From the NCBI RefSeq assembly GCF_002101965.1, contig NZ_LQQA01000009.1, positions 124,001 to 188,000 of the forward strand: 64,000 nucleotides of DNA, given 5' to 3'. The stretch comes from Mycolicibacterium wolinskyi (GTDB taxonomy: Bacteria; Actinomycetota; Actinomycetes; Mycobacteriales; Mycobacteriaceae). Below the pieces are notes generated by a model. That model ran no database searches. It was not told the DNA's origin and saw only the letters and a program-made list of their open reading frames with translations. A program made the translations under genes and the position numbers. Below, piece after piece: positions 41,195-49,888 of this stretch (its first letter is position 1; the number at the start of each line of letters is the position of its first letter).

Positions 41195-42449
41195 TGGACT
41201 GCTCCGCTCTCGGTATCTGGGACGTCGGGTAGGCCGGGCCGATCGCGCCCTGCTCCCGCAAGGCTGCGATGTCCTCGGCTGACAGGCCCATATCGCCCAG
41301 GATGGCATCGGTGTGTTCGCCGAGGCCGGGAACTGCGCCCATCGGCAGTTCGTGGCCGGAGATCACCGGCGGCGGCAGCAGCGCCGAGATGTCGCCGTTG
41401 GGCGTGGCGACGGTCCGCCACCGGTCCCGGTCTTTGAGGTGCTGGTGTGCGATCACCTCGCTGGGCCGGTTGTACCGCGAGTTCCCGATGCCCGCCTCGT
41501 CGGCGATCTGCTGGATCTCGGCGAGATCGTGCTGCGCACACCAGGTTCCGATCGCGTCGTTGAGCACGTCGCGGCTCGCGCAGCGGTCGGAGTTGGTCGC
41601 GAAGCGCGGGTCGTCGGCCAGATCGGGCCGGTCGATGATCTCCCGGGCCAGCCGCTGCCATTCCCGGTCGTTGGTGGTGCCGAGCACGACCGTCTGGCCG
41701 TCGCGGGTGGGGAACGCGCCGTACGGCGACACCGCGGGCGAGCTCATGCCAAGGGGTTGTTGGTCGATGCCCGAATGCTGGGTGTAGGTGAGCGGATAGC
41801 CCATGATGTCGGTCATGGTGTCGAACAGGCTCACGGCCACCGCGGGCGCCGGGGCATCGGACGGTTGCCGGGCTCGGCCGATCAACAGCGCCATGATCGA
41901 CAGCGCGGCGTACAGGCCGGTCGAGATGTCGGCAACGGGCGGGCCGGGTTTGGCCGGCATGTCCGGATAGCCGGTGACCGCGCAGGCCCCCGATTCGGCC
42001 TGGACCAGCAGGTCGTAGGCACGCTTGTGCGACAGCGGTCCGCCGGTGCCGTACCCGTCGATCTCGACCGGGATCACCTGTGGATGGCGTTGCGAGAGCT
42101 CGGCCGGAGACAGCCCCATCCGCGCCATCGCACCGGGTGCGAGGTTCGACACCAGAGCGTCGGCCCGGTCCAGCAACCGGTGCAGCACATCGATGCCACC
42201 GGTCGACTTCAGGTCGAGCGTGATGGATTCCTTGCCGCGGTTGGCCCAGACAAAATGCGCCGCAAGGCCGTTGACAACTTCGTCGTAATCCCGCGCGAAA
42301 TCCCCGCCCTTGGGGTTTTCCACTTTGATGACGCGGGCGCCGAAGTCGGCCAGCACCCGCGTGCACATCGGCGCGGATACCGCCTGCTCGAGCGCGACGA
42401 TGGTGATCCCGGCCAGCGGACCTGCACTACCTGGTGTGTCGTGGGGCAT
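41187..42449 (-). CDS. CaiB/BaiF class III CoA-transferase
   Basis: A 420-residue family III CoA-transferase that would load CoA onto an acid intermediate. The catalytic Asp is Asp174 in VADISTGLYAA; VKVENPKGGD and GPLSHKRAYD are also typical. The start may be the ATG at 42449 or a GTG three codons upstream; the ATG is preferred by length. It follows the SDR by 5 bases. Confidence 0.95.
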   Translation of the reverse strand: MPHDTPGSAGPLAGITIVALEQAVSAPMCTRVLADFGARVIKVENPKGGDFARDYDEVVNGLAAHFVWANRGKESITLDLKSTGGIDVLHRLLDRADALVSNLAPGAMARMGLSPAELSQRHPQVIPVEIDGYGTGGPLSHKRAYDLLVQAESGACAVTGYPDMPAKPGPPVADISTGLYAALSIMALLIGRARQPSDAPAPAVAVSLFDTMTDIMGYPLTYTQHSGIDQQPLGMSSPAVSPYGAFPTRDGQTVVLGTTNDREWQRLAREIIDRPDLADDPRFATNSDRCASRDVLNDAIGTWCAQHDLAEIQQIADEAGIGNSRYNRPSEVIAHQHLKDRDRWRTVATPNGDISALLPPPVISGHELPMGAVPGLGEHTDAILGDMGLSAEDIAALREQGAIGPAYPTSQIPRAEQSNA

Positions 42450-42454
42450 GCCCG

Positions 42455-43213
42455 TCACATAACCATGCCGCCGTCGACCGGCAGCACCTGGCCGGTGATG
42501 TACGACGCGGCATCGGAGGCCAGGAAGACGAACGCGCCCGCAACTTCGTCGGCTTCGGCCCAACGCTTGAGCGGGATGCGGTTCATCATGTTGGCCGCGA
42601 ATTTCTCGTTGGTGCGGATGGTCTCGGTCATCGGCGTCGCGGCCAACGGCGCCAAGGCGTTGACCATGATGTTCTTGGGCGCGAGTTCCCGCGCGAGCGA
42701 CTTGGTGAACCCGATGAGACCGGCCTTGGCCGCCGAGTAGTTGACCTGACCGAGGGTCCCGGTGATGCCTGCCGACGAGGTGACGTTGATGACGCGTCCG
42801 GTGCCGTCGGTCGGAATGTGCGGCAGTGCGGCCTGCGTGACGTGGAACGTCCCCATGACGTGGATGTCGAAGGTGAGCCGGAACGTCTCGTCAGTGAGTT
42901 TGGGGAACATCGCAGGCGAGGTGACGCCGGCGTTGTTGACCAGGATGTGCAGCTTGCCCTCGCCGAGCCCCGCCGCACGCTCGGTGGCCGCGACGGCGGC
43001 GTCGCGGTCACTGACGTCGAGCGGTGCGCTGTCGGCCTTCCCGCCCGCGGCGTTGATGCGCTCCGCAACCCGCGCTGCCGCGTCACCGCTGATATCGGTG
43101 ACCAGTACGGCGGCGCCCGCGGCGGCCAGCGCCTCGGACACGGCGGCGCCGATGCCGGCACCTGCCCCCGTGACGAGGGCCGAACGCCCGGTCAGGTCGA
43201 AATAGGTCCTCAT
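42455..43213 (-). CDS. SDR, 3-hydroxyacyl-CoA or alcohol dehydrogenase
   Basis: A classical FabG-like SDR of 252 residues: TGAGAGIG, NNAG, active Ser in NVTSSAG, YSAAK and the C-terminal PVDGGMVM. It probably oxidises the 3-hydroxyacyl-CoA before the thiolase step encoded two genes on. ATG at 43213 with GAGGAAG upstream. Confidence 0.95.
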   Translation of the reverse strand: MRTYFDLTGRSALVTGAGAGIGAAVSEALAAAGAAVLVTDISGDAAARVAERINAAGGKADSAPLDVSDRDAAVAATERAAGLGEGKLHILVNNAGVTSPAMFPKLTDETFRLTFDIHVMGTFHVTQAALPHIPTDGTGRVINVTSSAGITGTLGQVNYSAAKAGLIGFTKSLARELAPKNIMVNALAPLAATPMTETIRTNEKFAANMMNRIPLKRWAEADEVAGAFVFLASDAASYITGQVLPVDGGMVM

Positions 43214-43227
43214 TCGTAACGCTTCCT

Positions 43228-44406
43228 CTAGTAGCTCTTGGGCAGGCCGAGAACGTTGGCGCCCAGGAAGTTTAGGATCATCTCCTGGCTCACCGGGGCG
43301 ATCTTCATCAATCGCGATTCCCGGAAGAACCGCGAGATGTTGTATTCCTCCGAATAGCCCATCCCGCCATGTGTTTGGAGGGCACGGTCGGCGGCCGCGA
43401 ATCCCGCGTCGGCACAGAGGTATTTCGCCATGTTGGCCTCTCGGCCGCACGGCTTGCCGTTGTCGTAGAGCCACGTGGCCTTGCGCAGGATCAGTTCGGC
43501 GGCGTCGAGGCGGGCCAGCGAGTCGGCCAGCGGGAACTGGATGCCCTGGTTCATGCCGATCGGCCGGTCGAACACCACTCGCTCGTTGGCGTACTTGACC
43601 GCCCGGTCGAGCGCGACCCGGCCGATGCCCAGCGCTTCGGCGGCGATCAACATCCGCTCGGGGTTGAGCCCGTGCAGGATGTACTTGAACCCCTTGCCCT
43701 CCTCGCCGATCCGGTGCTCGGCCGGGACGCGGAGGTCGTCGATGAACAACTCGTTGGACGAAACGGCGTTGCGCCCCATCTTGTTGATGGGGCGGATGTC
43801 GACGTGGTCGCGGTCGAGGTCGGTGAAAAACAGCGTCAGCCCGTCGGTCGGTTTGGCCGCCTCGTCCCTGGGTGTCGTCCGCGTGAGAAGCAAGATCTTC
43901 TCCGACTCAAGGGCTTTGGAGATCCACACCTTGCGTCCGTTGACCAGGTAACTGTCGCCGTCTCGCTTGGCGAATGTCGTGATACGCGACGTGTCCAGGC
44001 CCGCACCGGGTTCGGTGACACCGAAGCACACATGAAGGTCCCCGTTGACGATCCGCGGTAACGTCTCGGCCTTCATCGCATCCGAGCCGAAGACCACGAC
44101 CGGCTGCATACCGAAGATCGACATGTGGATGGCGCTCGCGGCGTTCATGCCGCCGCCGGATCGGGCCACTTCCTCGGCGAGGATCGTGGCCTCGGTGATC
44201 CCCAGACCGTGTCCGCCGTACTCCTCGGGGATCGTCATCCCGAGCCAGCCGCCGCCGGCGATGGCGTCGTAGAACTCCTGCGGGAACTCGTGCGCCTGGT
44301 CCTTGGTCATCCAGTAGTGGTCATCGAATTTGCCCGCGAGCTCGGCCACGGACTTCCGGATGAGCTCCTGGTCCTCGGTCAGCTCGAAGTTCATACCACC
44401 CGACAC
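43228..44406 (-). CDS. Acyl-CoA dehydrogenase
   Basis: A 392-residue acyl-CoA dehydrogenase: EEYGGHGLG, TEPGAGLDTSR (Leu in place of the usual Ser of GSD), NERVVFDRPIG for FAD and a C-terminal segment around IAPVSQEM. A Glu in GLNPERMLIA is the likely base. The GTG at 44406 is chosen over the ATG at 44394 because GAGGAG lies 7 bases before the GTG. Second gene of the operon. Confidence 0.93.
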   Translation of the reverse strand: MSGGMNFELTEDQELIRKSVAELAGKFDDHYWMTKDQAHEFPQEFYDAIAGGGWLGMTIPEEYGGHGLGITEATILAEEVARSGGGMNAASAIHMSIFGMQPVVVFGSDAMKAETLPRIVNGDLHVCFGVTEPGAGLDTSRITTFAKRDGDSYLVNGRKVWISKALESEKILLLTRTTPRDEAAKPTDGLTLFFTDLDRDHVDIRPINKMGRNAVSSNELFIDDLRVPAEHRIGEEGKGFKYILHGLNPERMLIAAEALGIGRVALDRAVKYANERVVFDRPIGMNQGIQFPLADSLARLDAAELILRKATWLYDNGKPCGREANMAKYLCADAGFAAADRALQTHGGMGYSEEYNISRFFRESRLMKIAPVSQEMILNFLGANVLGLPKSY

Positions 44407-44420
44407 TCGCGGTCTCCTCG

Positions 44421-45716
44421 TCAGTCTTTGGCGCCGGACACGGCTTTGGCGTTCGCCTGGAAGTCGGCGAAGCTCGTGCCCGTCTTCTCCTTGTTGCTCA
44501 GGGCCCGGATGGACACATCATGGCCCTCGGCGGACTTTCGCAGAGCGCCGACCGTGGCCTGGTCCTTGGGAACGTCCTTGAACGGGTCGAAATGGTAGAG
44601 CCGCATGGCGTTCTCGTGCGTGATCTTGTTGATCTCGTCGGCGGGCACGTCATAGGTGTCGAACACCGCCCACAGTTCCTCGGGCGCACCGGGCCACATC
44701 GAATCTGAGTGCGGGTAGTCCATCTCCCAGCAGATGTTGTCGATGCCGATCAGGTGCCGGTTCTTGACGCCGACCGGATCGGAGATGAAGCACGTCATGA
44801 AGTGCTCACGGAACACGTCGGACGGCAGCTTGCCGCCGAAGTCCTGATGCGTCCAGGTCGAGTGCATCTCGTAGGTGCGGTCCACCCGGTCCAGGAAGTA
44901 CGGGATCCACCCGGTGCCGCCTTCGGACAGCGCGATCTTGAGGTCGGGGTAGGCCTTGATCGGTGCCGACCACAACAGATCGGCGGCGGCCTGCACGATG
45001 TTCATCGGCTGCAGGGTGATCATCACGTCCATCGGCGCGTCCGGCGCGGTGATCGCGAGCTTGCCCGAGGACCCGATGTGCACGTTCATCACCGTGTCGG
45101 TCTCGACGAGGGCTTCCCACAACGGCTTCCAATACTCCAGATCGTGAAAGCTCGGATAGCCCAGGGTCGACGGGTTCTCCGTGAACGTCAGCGAGTGCAC
45201 GCCCTTCTTCGACACCCGTCGCACCTCGTCGGCGCACAGTTGCGGATCCCAGATCGCCGGAATCGCCATCGGTATGAAGCGGCCCGGATTCGACCCGCAC
45301 CATTCGTCGATGTGCCAGTCGTTGTAGGCCTGCACGAGCGCCAGCGAGAACTCGGCATCCTCGGTGGCGAACAGCCGCGCGGCGAAGCCCGGGAACGACG
45401 GGAAGTTCATCGTCGCCAGCACCCCGCCCGCGTTCATGTCCTTGACCCGCTCGTCGGGGTCATAGCAGCCCTTACGGATCTCGTCGAGACCTTGCGGCTC
45501 CAGGCCGTACTCCTCCTTCGGCCGGCCCGCCACGGCGTTGAGCGCCACGTTGGGGATCACGGTGTCGCGGAACTGCCAGGTATCGCTGCCATCGGGATTG
45601 TGCACGAGCCGTGGCGCCTCATCGCGGTATTTCGCAGGCAGATGGTTCTTGAACATGTTCGGCGGCTCGATGATGTGGTCGTCCACGCTGATCAAGATCA
45701 TGTCGTCTTTTTGCAT
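44421..45716 (-). CDS. Amidohydrolase-2 family hydrolase
   Basis: A 431-residue TIM-barrel hydrolase with the typical mycobacterial start ILISVDDHIIEPP (metal ligands Asp and His), MNVHIGSSG in mid-barrel, and MDYPHSDSMWPG near residue 330. The last 60 residues are an added charged tail. It heads the operon that runs to 38883 and is divergent from the carboxymuconolactone-decarboxylase-like gene; a GAGAAC-N3-ATTCTC site lies between. Similar in type to the gene cut by the right window edge. Confidence 0.94.
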   Translation of the reverse strand: MQKDDMILISVDDHIIEPPNMFKNHLPAKYRDEAPRLVHNPDGSDTWQFRDTVIPNVALNAVAGRPKEEYGLEPQGLDEIRKGCYDPDERVKDMNAGGVLATMNFPSFPGFAARLFATEDAEFSLALVQAYNDWHIDEWCGSNPGRFIPMAIPAIWDPQLCADEVRRVSKKGVHSLTFTENPSTLGYPSFHDLEYWKPLWEALVETDTVMNVHIGSSGKLAITAPDAPMDVMITLQPMNIVQAAADLLWSAPIKAYPDLKIALSEGGTGWIPYFLDRVDRTYEMHSTWTHQDFGGKLPSDVFREHFMTCFISDPVGVKNRHLIGIDNICWEMDYPHSDSMWPGAPEELWAVFDTYDVPADEINKITHENAMRLYHFDPFKDVPKDQATVGALRKSAEGHDVSIRALSNKEKTGTSFADFQANAKAVSGAKD

Positions 45717-45759
45717 GGCGGTGCTCCGTTCCCGTGTGCTCACCAGGTTCTCTAGTACA

Positions 45760-45774
45760 GAAAACTAGCTTCTC
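45760..45774. promoter_or_regulatory. Degenerate GAAAAC-N3-CTTCTC site
   Basis: GAAAACTAGCTTCTC matches the GAGAAN-N3-NTTCTC operator with one change in each half, 44 bases upstream of the amidohydrolase start. Weak on its own; the clearer site at 45893 in the same region supports it. Confidence 0.35.
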
Positions 45775-45892
45775 GCGTAGAGAGAATCAATGTCTGCCAT
45801 TGTTGACGAGCGGATACACGCTGGTCATGACCCGCCACGAGGACTTCCCATTGACCGCTTCGAGAAAAGATGGAAACCTGTTAGTCGGAAAT

Positions 45893-45907
45893 GAGAACCT
45901 GATTCTC
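45893..45907. promoter_or_regulatory. GAGAAC-N3-ATTCTC operator
   Basis: GAGAACCTGATTCTC, with one mismatch between the halves, 43 bases upstream of the plus-strand start at 45951. It belongs to the operator family of 16658, 54220, 55014 and 55242. Confidence 0.6.
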
Positions 45908-45950
45908 GCCCGTGAGAGTCATCGGAGCGCCGCCGAGAGGAGAAGCGTCC

Positions 45951-46481
45951 GTGGGCCTGGCCCCATTACCCGCCGACGAGTGGGATGACGACGTCCGTCG
46001 CGCGCTGTCGGTCATGCTGCCCGAGGAACGACTGAACCCCCAGGGAGCGGGGGTCGCGTTGTCGACGCTGGCCCGTCATCCGGCACTGACCAAGGCGTTT
46101 CTTCGGTTCAGCAACCACCTCTTGTTCCGCTCGACCCTGGACCCCAGGCTTCGCGAGCTGGCGATCCTGCGGATCGCCCACCGCAGGCACTGCGAGTACG
46201 AGTGGGCCCACCACGCCTTCATCGGCAAGGCCGAAGGTCTCACCGACGACGACATCGCAGGCGTCGCGCAAGGCACGGCCGTCGACGCATTCGACCAGAT
46301 CGTGCTCGATGCGGTCGACGAACTCGACGAGCAGTCACGCATCTCGGACGAGACCTGGGCAGCCCTCGGCGACAAACTGGACGACCGCCAGCGCATGGAC
46401 CTGGTTTTCACCGTCGGCGGCTATGGCCTGATGGCCATGGCTTACAACACTTTTGGAATCGCGCCGGAGTCCGGCCACTAA
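45951..46481 (+). CDS. Carboxymuconolactone decarboxylase-family protein
   Basis: A 176-residue AhpD/CMD-fold helical protein: LDPRLRELAILRIAHRRHCEYEWAHH near residues 60-85, with one Cys (HCEYEW) instead of the CxxC of AhpD peroxidases, so decarboxylase or hydrolase-like rather than disulphide chemistry. I chose the GTG at 45951 because AGGAGAAG stands 8 bases upstream; an earlier in-frame GTG at 45912 touches the operator. First gene of the Rieske oxygenase operon. Confidence 0.87.
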   Translation: MGLAPLPADEWDDDVRRALSVMLPEERLNPQGAGVALSTLARHPALTKAFLRFSNHLLFRSTLDPRLRELAILRIAHRRHCEYEWAHHAFIGKAEGLTDDDIAGVAQGTAVDAFDQIVLDAVDELDEQSRISDETWAALGDKLDDRQRMDLVFTVGGYGLMAMAYNTFGIAPESGH

Positions 46482-46507
46482 TCTCGGAAAGAAAGTAGGT
46501 AAATCCC

Positions 46508-47845
46508 GTGGCGTTTTTCCCGAAGCCGGCCGCCGGCAGCTGGACCGAGAACTGGCCCGAATTGGGCACCGGGCCAGTCAACTACGAGGATTCGATCGAT
46601 CCCGAACACTGGAAGCTGGAGCAGCAGGCCATCTTCCGAAAGACCTGGCTGCAAATGGGCCGTGTGGAGCTGATTCCCAAGAAGGGCAGCTACATCACCC
46701 GTGAGCTGCCGTCGGTCGGCCCGGGCACGTCGATCATCATCGTCAACGACGGCGACCAGATCCGGGCCTTCTACAACCTGTGCCGCCATCGCGGCAACAA
46801 ACTGGTGTGGAACGACTACCCGGGCGAGGAGGTTTCGGGCAGCTGCCGCCAGTTCGTCTGCAAGTACCACGCCTGGCGCTACAACCTCAAGGGAGACCTG
46901 ACCTTCATCCAGCAGGAGCAGGAGTTCTTCGATGTCGACAAGGCCGACTACCCGCTCAAGCCGGTGCGCTGCGAGGTGTGGGAGGGCTTCATCTTCGTCA
47001 ACTTCGACGACGACGCGGTGTCGCTCGAGGAGTACCTGGGCGAGTTCGGCCAAGGCCTCAAGGGTTATCCGTTCCACGAGATGACCGAGCACTACAGCTA
47101 CCGCTCGGAGATCAAAGCCAACTGGAAGCTGTTCATCGATGCGTTCGTCGAGTTCTACCACGCGCCGATCCTGCACATGAAGCAAGCGGAGAAGGAGGAG
47201 GCCGAGAAGCTGGCCAAGTTCGGCTTCGAGGCGCTGCACTACGACATCAAGGGCGATCACTCGATGATCTCGTCCTGGGGCGGCATGAGCCCGCCGAAGG
47301 ACCTCAAGATGGTCAAGCCCATCGAGCGCATCCTGCACAGTGGCCTGTTCGGACCGTGGGATCGCCCCGACATCAAGGGCATCTTGCCCGATGAGCTGCC
47401 GCCGGCGATCAATCCGGGTCGGCACAAGACCTGGGGCCAGGACTCATTCGAGTTCTTCCCGAACTTCACCCTGCTCTTCTGGGTGCCGGGCTGGTATCTG
47501 ACCTACAACTACTGGCCTACCGGTGTGGACACCCACATCTTCGAGGCCGACCTGTACTTCGTACCGCCGAAGAACCTGCGCGAGCGGCTTTCTCAGGAAC
47601 TTGCCGCGGTGACGTTCAAGGAGTACGCGTTTCAGGACGCCAACACGCTGGAGGCCACGCAGACGCAGATCGGCACCCGCGCCGTCCTCGACTTCCCGCT
47701 GTGCGACCAGGAGATCCTGCTGCGCCACCTGCACCACACCGCGCACAAGTACGTCGACCGGTACAAAGAATCACTGGCCAACGGGAACGGTTCCGCCAAC
47801 GGTGCGGCCCACACGAAGACCACGAAGGATCCCGCAAATGTCTAA
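46508..47845 (+). CDS. Rieske non-haem iron oxygenase, alpha subunit
   Basis: A 445-residue ring-hydroxylating-type oxygenase. The Rieske cluster ligands are Cys92/His94 (CRHRGN) and Cys118/His121 (CKYHAW); the mononuclear iron site is in DAFVEFYHAPILH with His218 and His223 and a later acid. The C-terminal tail of about 25 residues is Asn/Gly/Lys-rich and probably flexible. GTG start at 46508. There is no separate beta subunit; the next small gene may be an accessory. The ferredoxin could be the Rieske protein at 19131. Confidence 0.95.
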   Translation: MAFFPKPAAGSWTENWPELGTGPVNYEDSIDPEHWKLEQQAIFRKTWLQMGRVELIPKKGSYITRELPSVGPGTSIIIVNDGDQIRAFYNLCRHRGNKLVWNDYPGEEVSGSCRQFVCKYHAWRYNLKGDLTFIQQEQEFFDVDKADYPLKPVRCEVWEGFIFVNFDDDAVSLEEYLGEFGQGLKGYPFHEMTEHYSYRSEIKANWKLFIDAFVEFYHAPILHMKQAEKEEAEKLAKFGFEALHYDIKGDHSMISSWGGMSPPKDLKMVKPIERILHSGLFGPWDRPDIKGILPDELPPAINPGRHKTWGQDSFEFFPNFTLLFWVPGWYLTYNYWPTGVDTHIFEADLYFVPPKNLRERLSQELAAVTFKEYAFQDANTLEATQTQIGTRAVLDFPLCDQEILLRHLHHTAHKYVDRYKESLANGNGSANGAAHTKTTKDPANV

Positions 47846-48167
47846 GCTGCCCGAAGAATTCGCCGACCTGGAGCGGTTCAGCGACTGGTGCCTGCCCACC
47901 GAAGAGGAGCGCTATCAGAAGCGTCTCAACTCCACGATGGAGGAGATGCAGGACCTCTACGACGCAGGCATGGCACGGCTCGAGGACATCATGGTCTATG
48001 TCGACGCGCGGTTTCCGCTCAAGGGCATGCCCGCAGACGCCAAGGCCCTGGTGCATCTCGGGCAATCGATCGTGATGGTGAGCTTCCCGGTCGAGGTGTG
48101 GAAGCAGCCCCGCGTGCTCGACAGCGGCGCGGCCTATATCCAGCTCGTCAAGGAGCCGGTGGTCTGA
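47838..48167 (+). CDS. Small protein linked to Rieske oxygenase
   Basis: Not recognised as a named family. It is 109 residues, acidic, mainly helical in the first half (LERFSDWCLPTEEERYQKR) with a strand-rich end (SIVMVSFPVEVW). The ATG at 47838 overlaps the oxygenase end by 8 bases with AAGGAT upstream, so it is probably produced in proportion to the oxygenase and may be an accessory or small subunit. Confidence 0.8.
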   Translation: MSKLPEEFADLERFSDWCLPTEEERYQKRLNSTMEEMQDLYDAGMARLEDIMVYVDARFPLKGMPADAKALVHLGQSIVMVSFPVEVWKQPRVLDSGAAYIQLVKEPVV

Positions 48168-48182
48168 ACGTGCCCAACGCAT

Positions 48183-48244
48183 CGCCGAGACTACGGGTTC
48201 TGATGAAAATCACCCGAAATCCGTCAGCAACCGTAGTGTCGGCG
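48183..48244. terminator. Hairpin that covers the next gene's leader
   Basis: Arms of 23 bases (48183-48205, 48222-48244) pair at 19 of 23 positions with a 16-base loop that contains CCCGAAATC. It lies 15 bases past the oxygenase accessory gene and ends 5 bases before the ATG of the amidohydrolase, so it can be a terminator, an attenuator or a block on ribosome access. Confidence 0.65.
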
Positions 48245-48249
48245 CAGCC

Positions 48250-49476
48250 ATGCTGACCCTCAAAGCCGCGGGTCTGGTCGATGTCGACGCCGGGGAGATC
48301 ATTCGCCCCGGCATCGTCAAGGTCGACGGCGACCGCATCGTCGGGCTCGGCGGAGAGCCCGCGCGAGAGATCGTCGATTTGGGCGACGCAATACTGCTGC
48401 CCGGCCTCATGGACATGGAGGTCAACCTGCTGATGGGCGGCCGGGGCGAGAACCCGGGACTGTCCCAGGTGCAGGACGATCCGCCGACGAGGGTGCTGCG
48501 CGCGGTGGGCAATGCCCGTCGCACGTTGCGCGCCGGGTTCACCACGGTGCGCAACCTCGGGTTGTTCGTCAAGACGGGCGGCTACCTGCTCGACGTCGCA
48601 CTCGGCAAGGCCATCGACGCGGGCTGGATCGAAGGGCCGCGCATCGTGCCTGCGGGCCATGCCATCACGCCGACCGGCGGGCATCTCGACCCCACGATGT
48701 TCGCGGCCTTCATGCCCGGCGTGCTGGAGCTCACGATCGAGGAAGGCATCGCCAACGGCGTCGACGAGATCCGTAAGGCGGTGCGCTACCAGATCAAGCA
48801 CGGCGCCCAGCTGATCAAGGTGTGTTGCTCGGGCGGCGTCATGTCACTCACGGGAGAGGCTGGAGCCCAACACTATTCGGACGAGGAACTGCGGGTCATC
48901 GTCGACGAGGCGCATCGGCGCGGATTGCGGGTCGCGGCGCACACGCACGGCGCCGAAGCCGTCAAGCATGCGGTGGCCTGTGGGATCGACTGCATCGAGC
49001 ACGGTTTCCTGATGGACGACGAAGCCATCCAGATGCTCGTCGACAACGACCGGTTCCTCGTGACCACGCGCAGGCTCGCGCAGGCCATGGATGTCTCCAA
49101 CGCGCCGAAGGTCCTGCAGGACAAGGCTGCCGAGATGTTCCCGAAGGCCGAGACGTCGATCAAGGCCGCGTACGAGGCCGGCGTGAAGATCGCCGTCGGC
49201 ACCGACGCGCCGGCCATCCCCCACGGCCGCAACGCCGACGAGCTCGTGACCCTGGTGGAGTGGGGTATGCCCCCGGCCGCGGTGCTGAGGGCGGCGACCG
49301 TGGTGGGAGCGGACCTGATCAACCGGACCGACCTCGGCCGCATCGCCGAGGGCTACCTCGCCGACATCATCGCGGTGCCCGGCGATCCACTGCAGGACAT
49401 CAGCGTTACAAGAGATGTGAAATTTGTAATGAAGGGGGGTAGGGTCTTTCGCAATGAGTACGCAAGCGAGAACTGA
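48250..49476 (+). CDS. Amidohydrolase superfamily (imidazolonepropionase-like), altered metal motif
   Basis: A 408-residue member of the superfamily that includes Xaa-Pro dipeptidase-type hydrolases. The Lys in LIKVCCSGGVMS, the His pair in AAHTHG, the His in IEHGF and the Asp in GTDAP are all in place. The first motif, normally DxHxH after PGLxD, reads DMEVN: both His are replaced by Glu and Asn, so the usual two-metal site cannot form as known. The ATG at 48250 has no visible ribosome site apart from the hairpin. It continues into the SnoaL gene with a 23-base overlap. Confidence 0.88.
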   Translation: MLTLKAAGLVDVDAGEIIRPGIVKVDGDRIVGLGGEPAREIVDLGDAILLPGLMDMEVNLLMGGRGENPGLSQVQDDPPTRVLRAVGNARRTLRAGFTTVRNLGLFVKTGGYLLDVALGKAIDAGWIEGPRIVPAGHAITPTGGHLDPTMFAAFMPGVLELTIEEGIANGVDEIRKAVRYQIKHGAQLIKVCCSGGVMSLTGEAGAQHYSDEELRVIVDEAHRRGLRVAAHTHGAEAVKHAVACGIDCIEHGFLMDDEAIQMLVDNDRFLVTTRRLAQAMDVSNAPKVLQDKAAEMFPKAETSIKAAYEAGVKIAVGTDAPAIPHGRNADELVTLVEWGMPPAAVLRAATVVGADLINRTDLGRIAEGYLADIIAVPGDPLQDISVTRDVKFVMKGGRVFRNEYASEN

Positions 49477-49888
49477 CGACCTCGTCGAGATCCAGCAGGT
49501 GCTGGCGAAGTACGCGGTGACCATCACCCAGGGCGACATCGACGGGCTGGTGTCGGTGTTCACGCCCGACGGCACATACAGCGCGTTCGGGGAAACCTAT
49601 GCGCTGGAACGTTTTCCGGTGCTGGTGGATGCCGCACCCAAAGGTCTGTTCATGACCGGGACGGCACTGGTGACGTTCGACCCCGACAACCCCGACGCCG
49701 CTAGCGGCACGCAGCCGCTGTGCTTCATCGAGCACTCGGCGCACGACATGCGCATCGGGTACTACAACGACACCTACGTGCGTACCGCCGACGGCTGGCG
49801 GCTGAAGACCAGGGCCATGACGTTCATCCGCCGCAGTGGCGCGCACGACCATGGCAAGCCACACGCGATCGGCCGGCCGTCCGCATGA
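49454..49888 (+). CDS. SnoaL/NTF2-like protein
   Basis: A 144-residue NTF2-fold protein of the SnoaL-like group: EIQQVLAKYAVTITQGDIDGL at the N-terminus and a C-terminal DGWRLKTRAMTFIRR. Such proteins are isomerases, dehydratases or hydrolases; a His-Asp pair is not clear here (EHSAHDMRIGYY is a candidate). The start overlaps the previous gene by 23 bases and the stop overlaps the next start as ATGA. Confidence 0.88.
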   Translation: MSTQARTDDLVEIQQVLAKYAVTITQGDIDGLVSVFTPDGTYSAFGETYALERFPVLVDAAPKGLFMTGTALVTFDPDNPDAASGTQPLCFIEHSAHDMRIGYYNDTYVRTADGWRLKTRAMTFIRRSGAHDHGKPHAIGRPSA

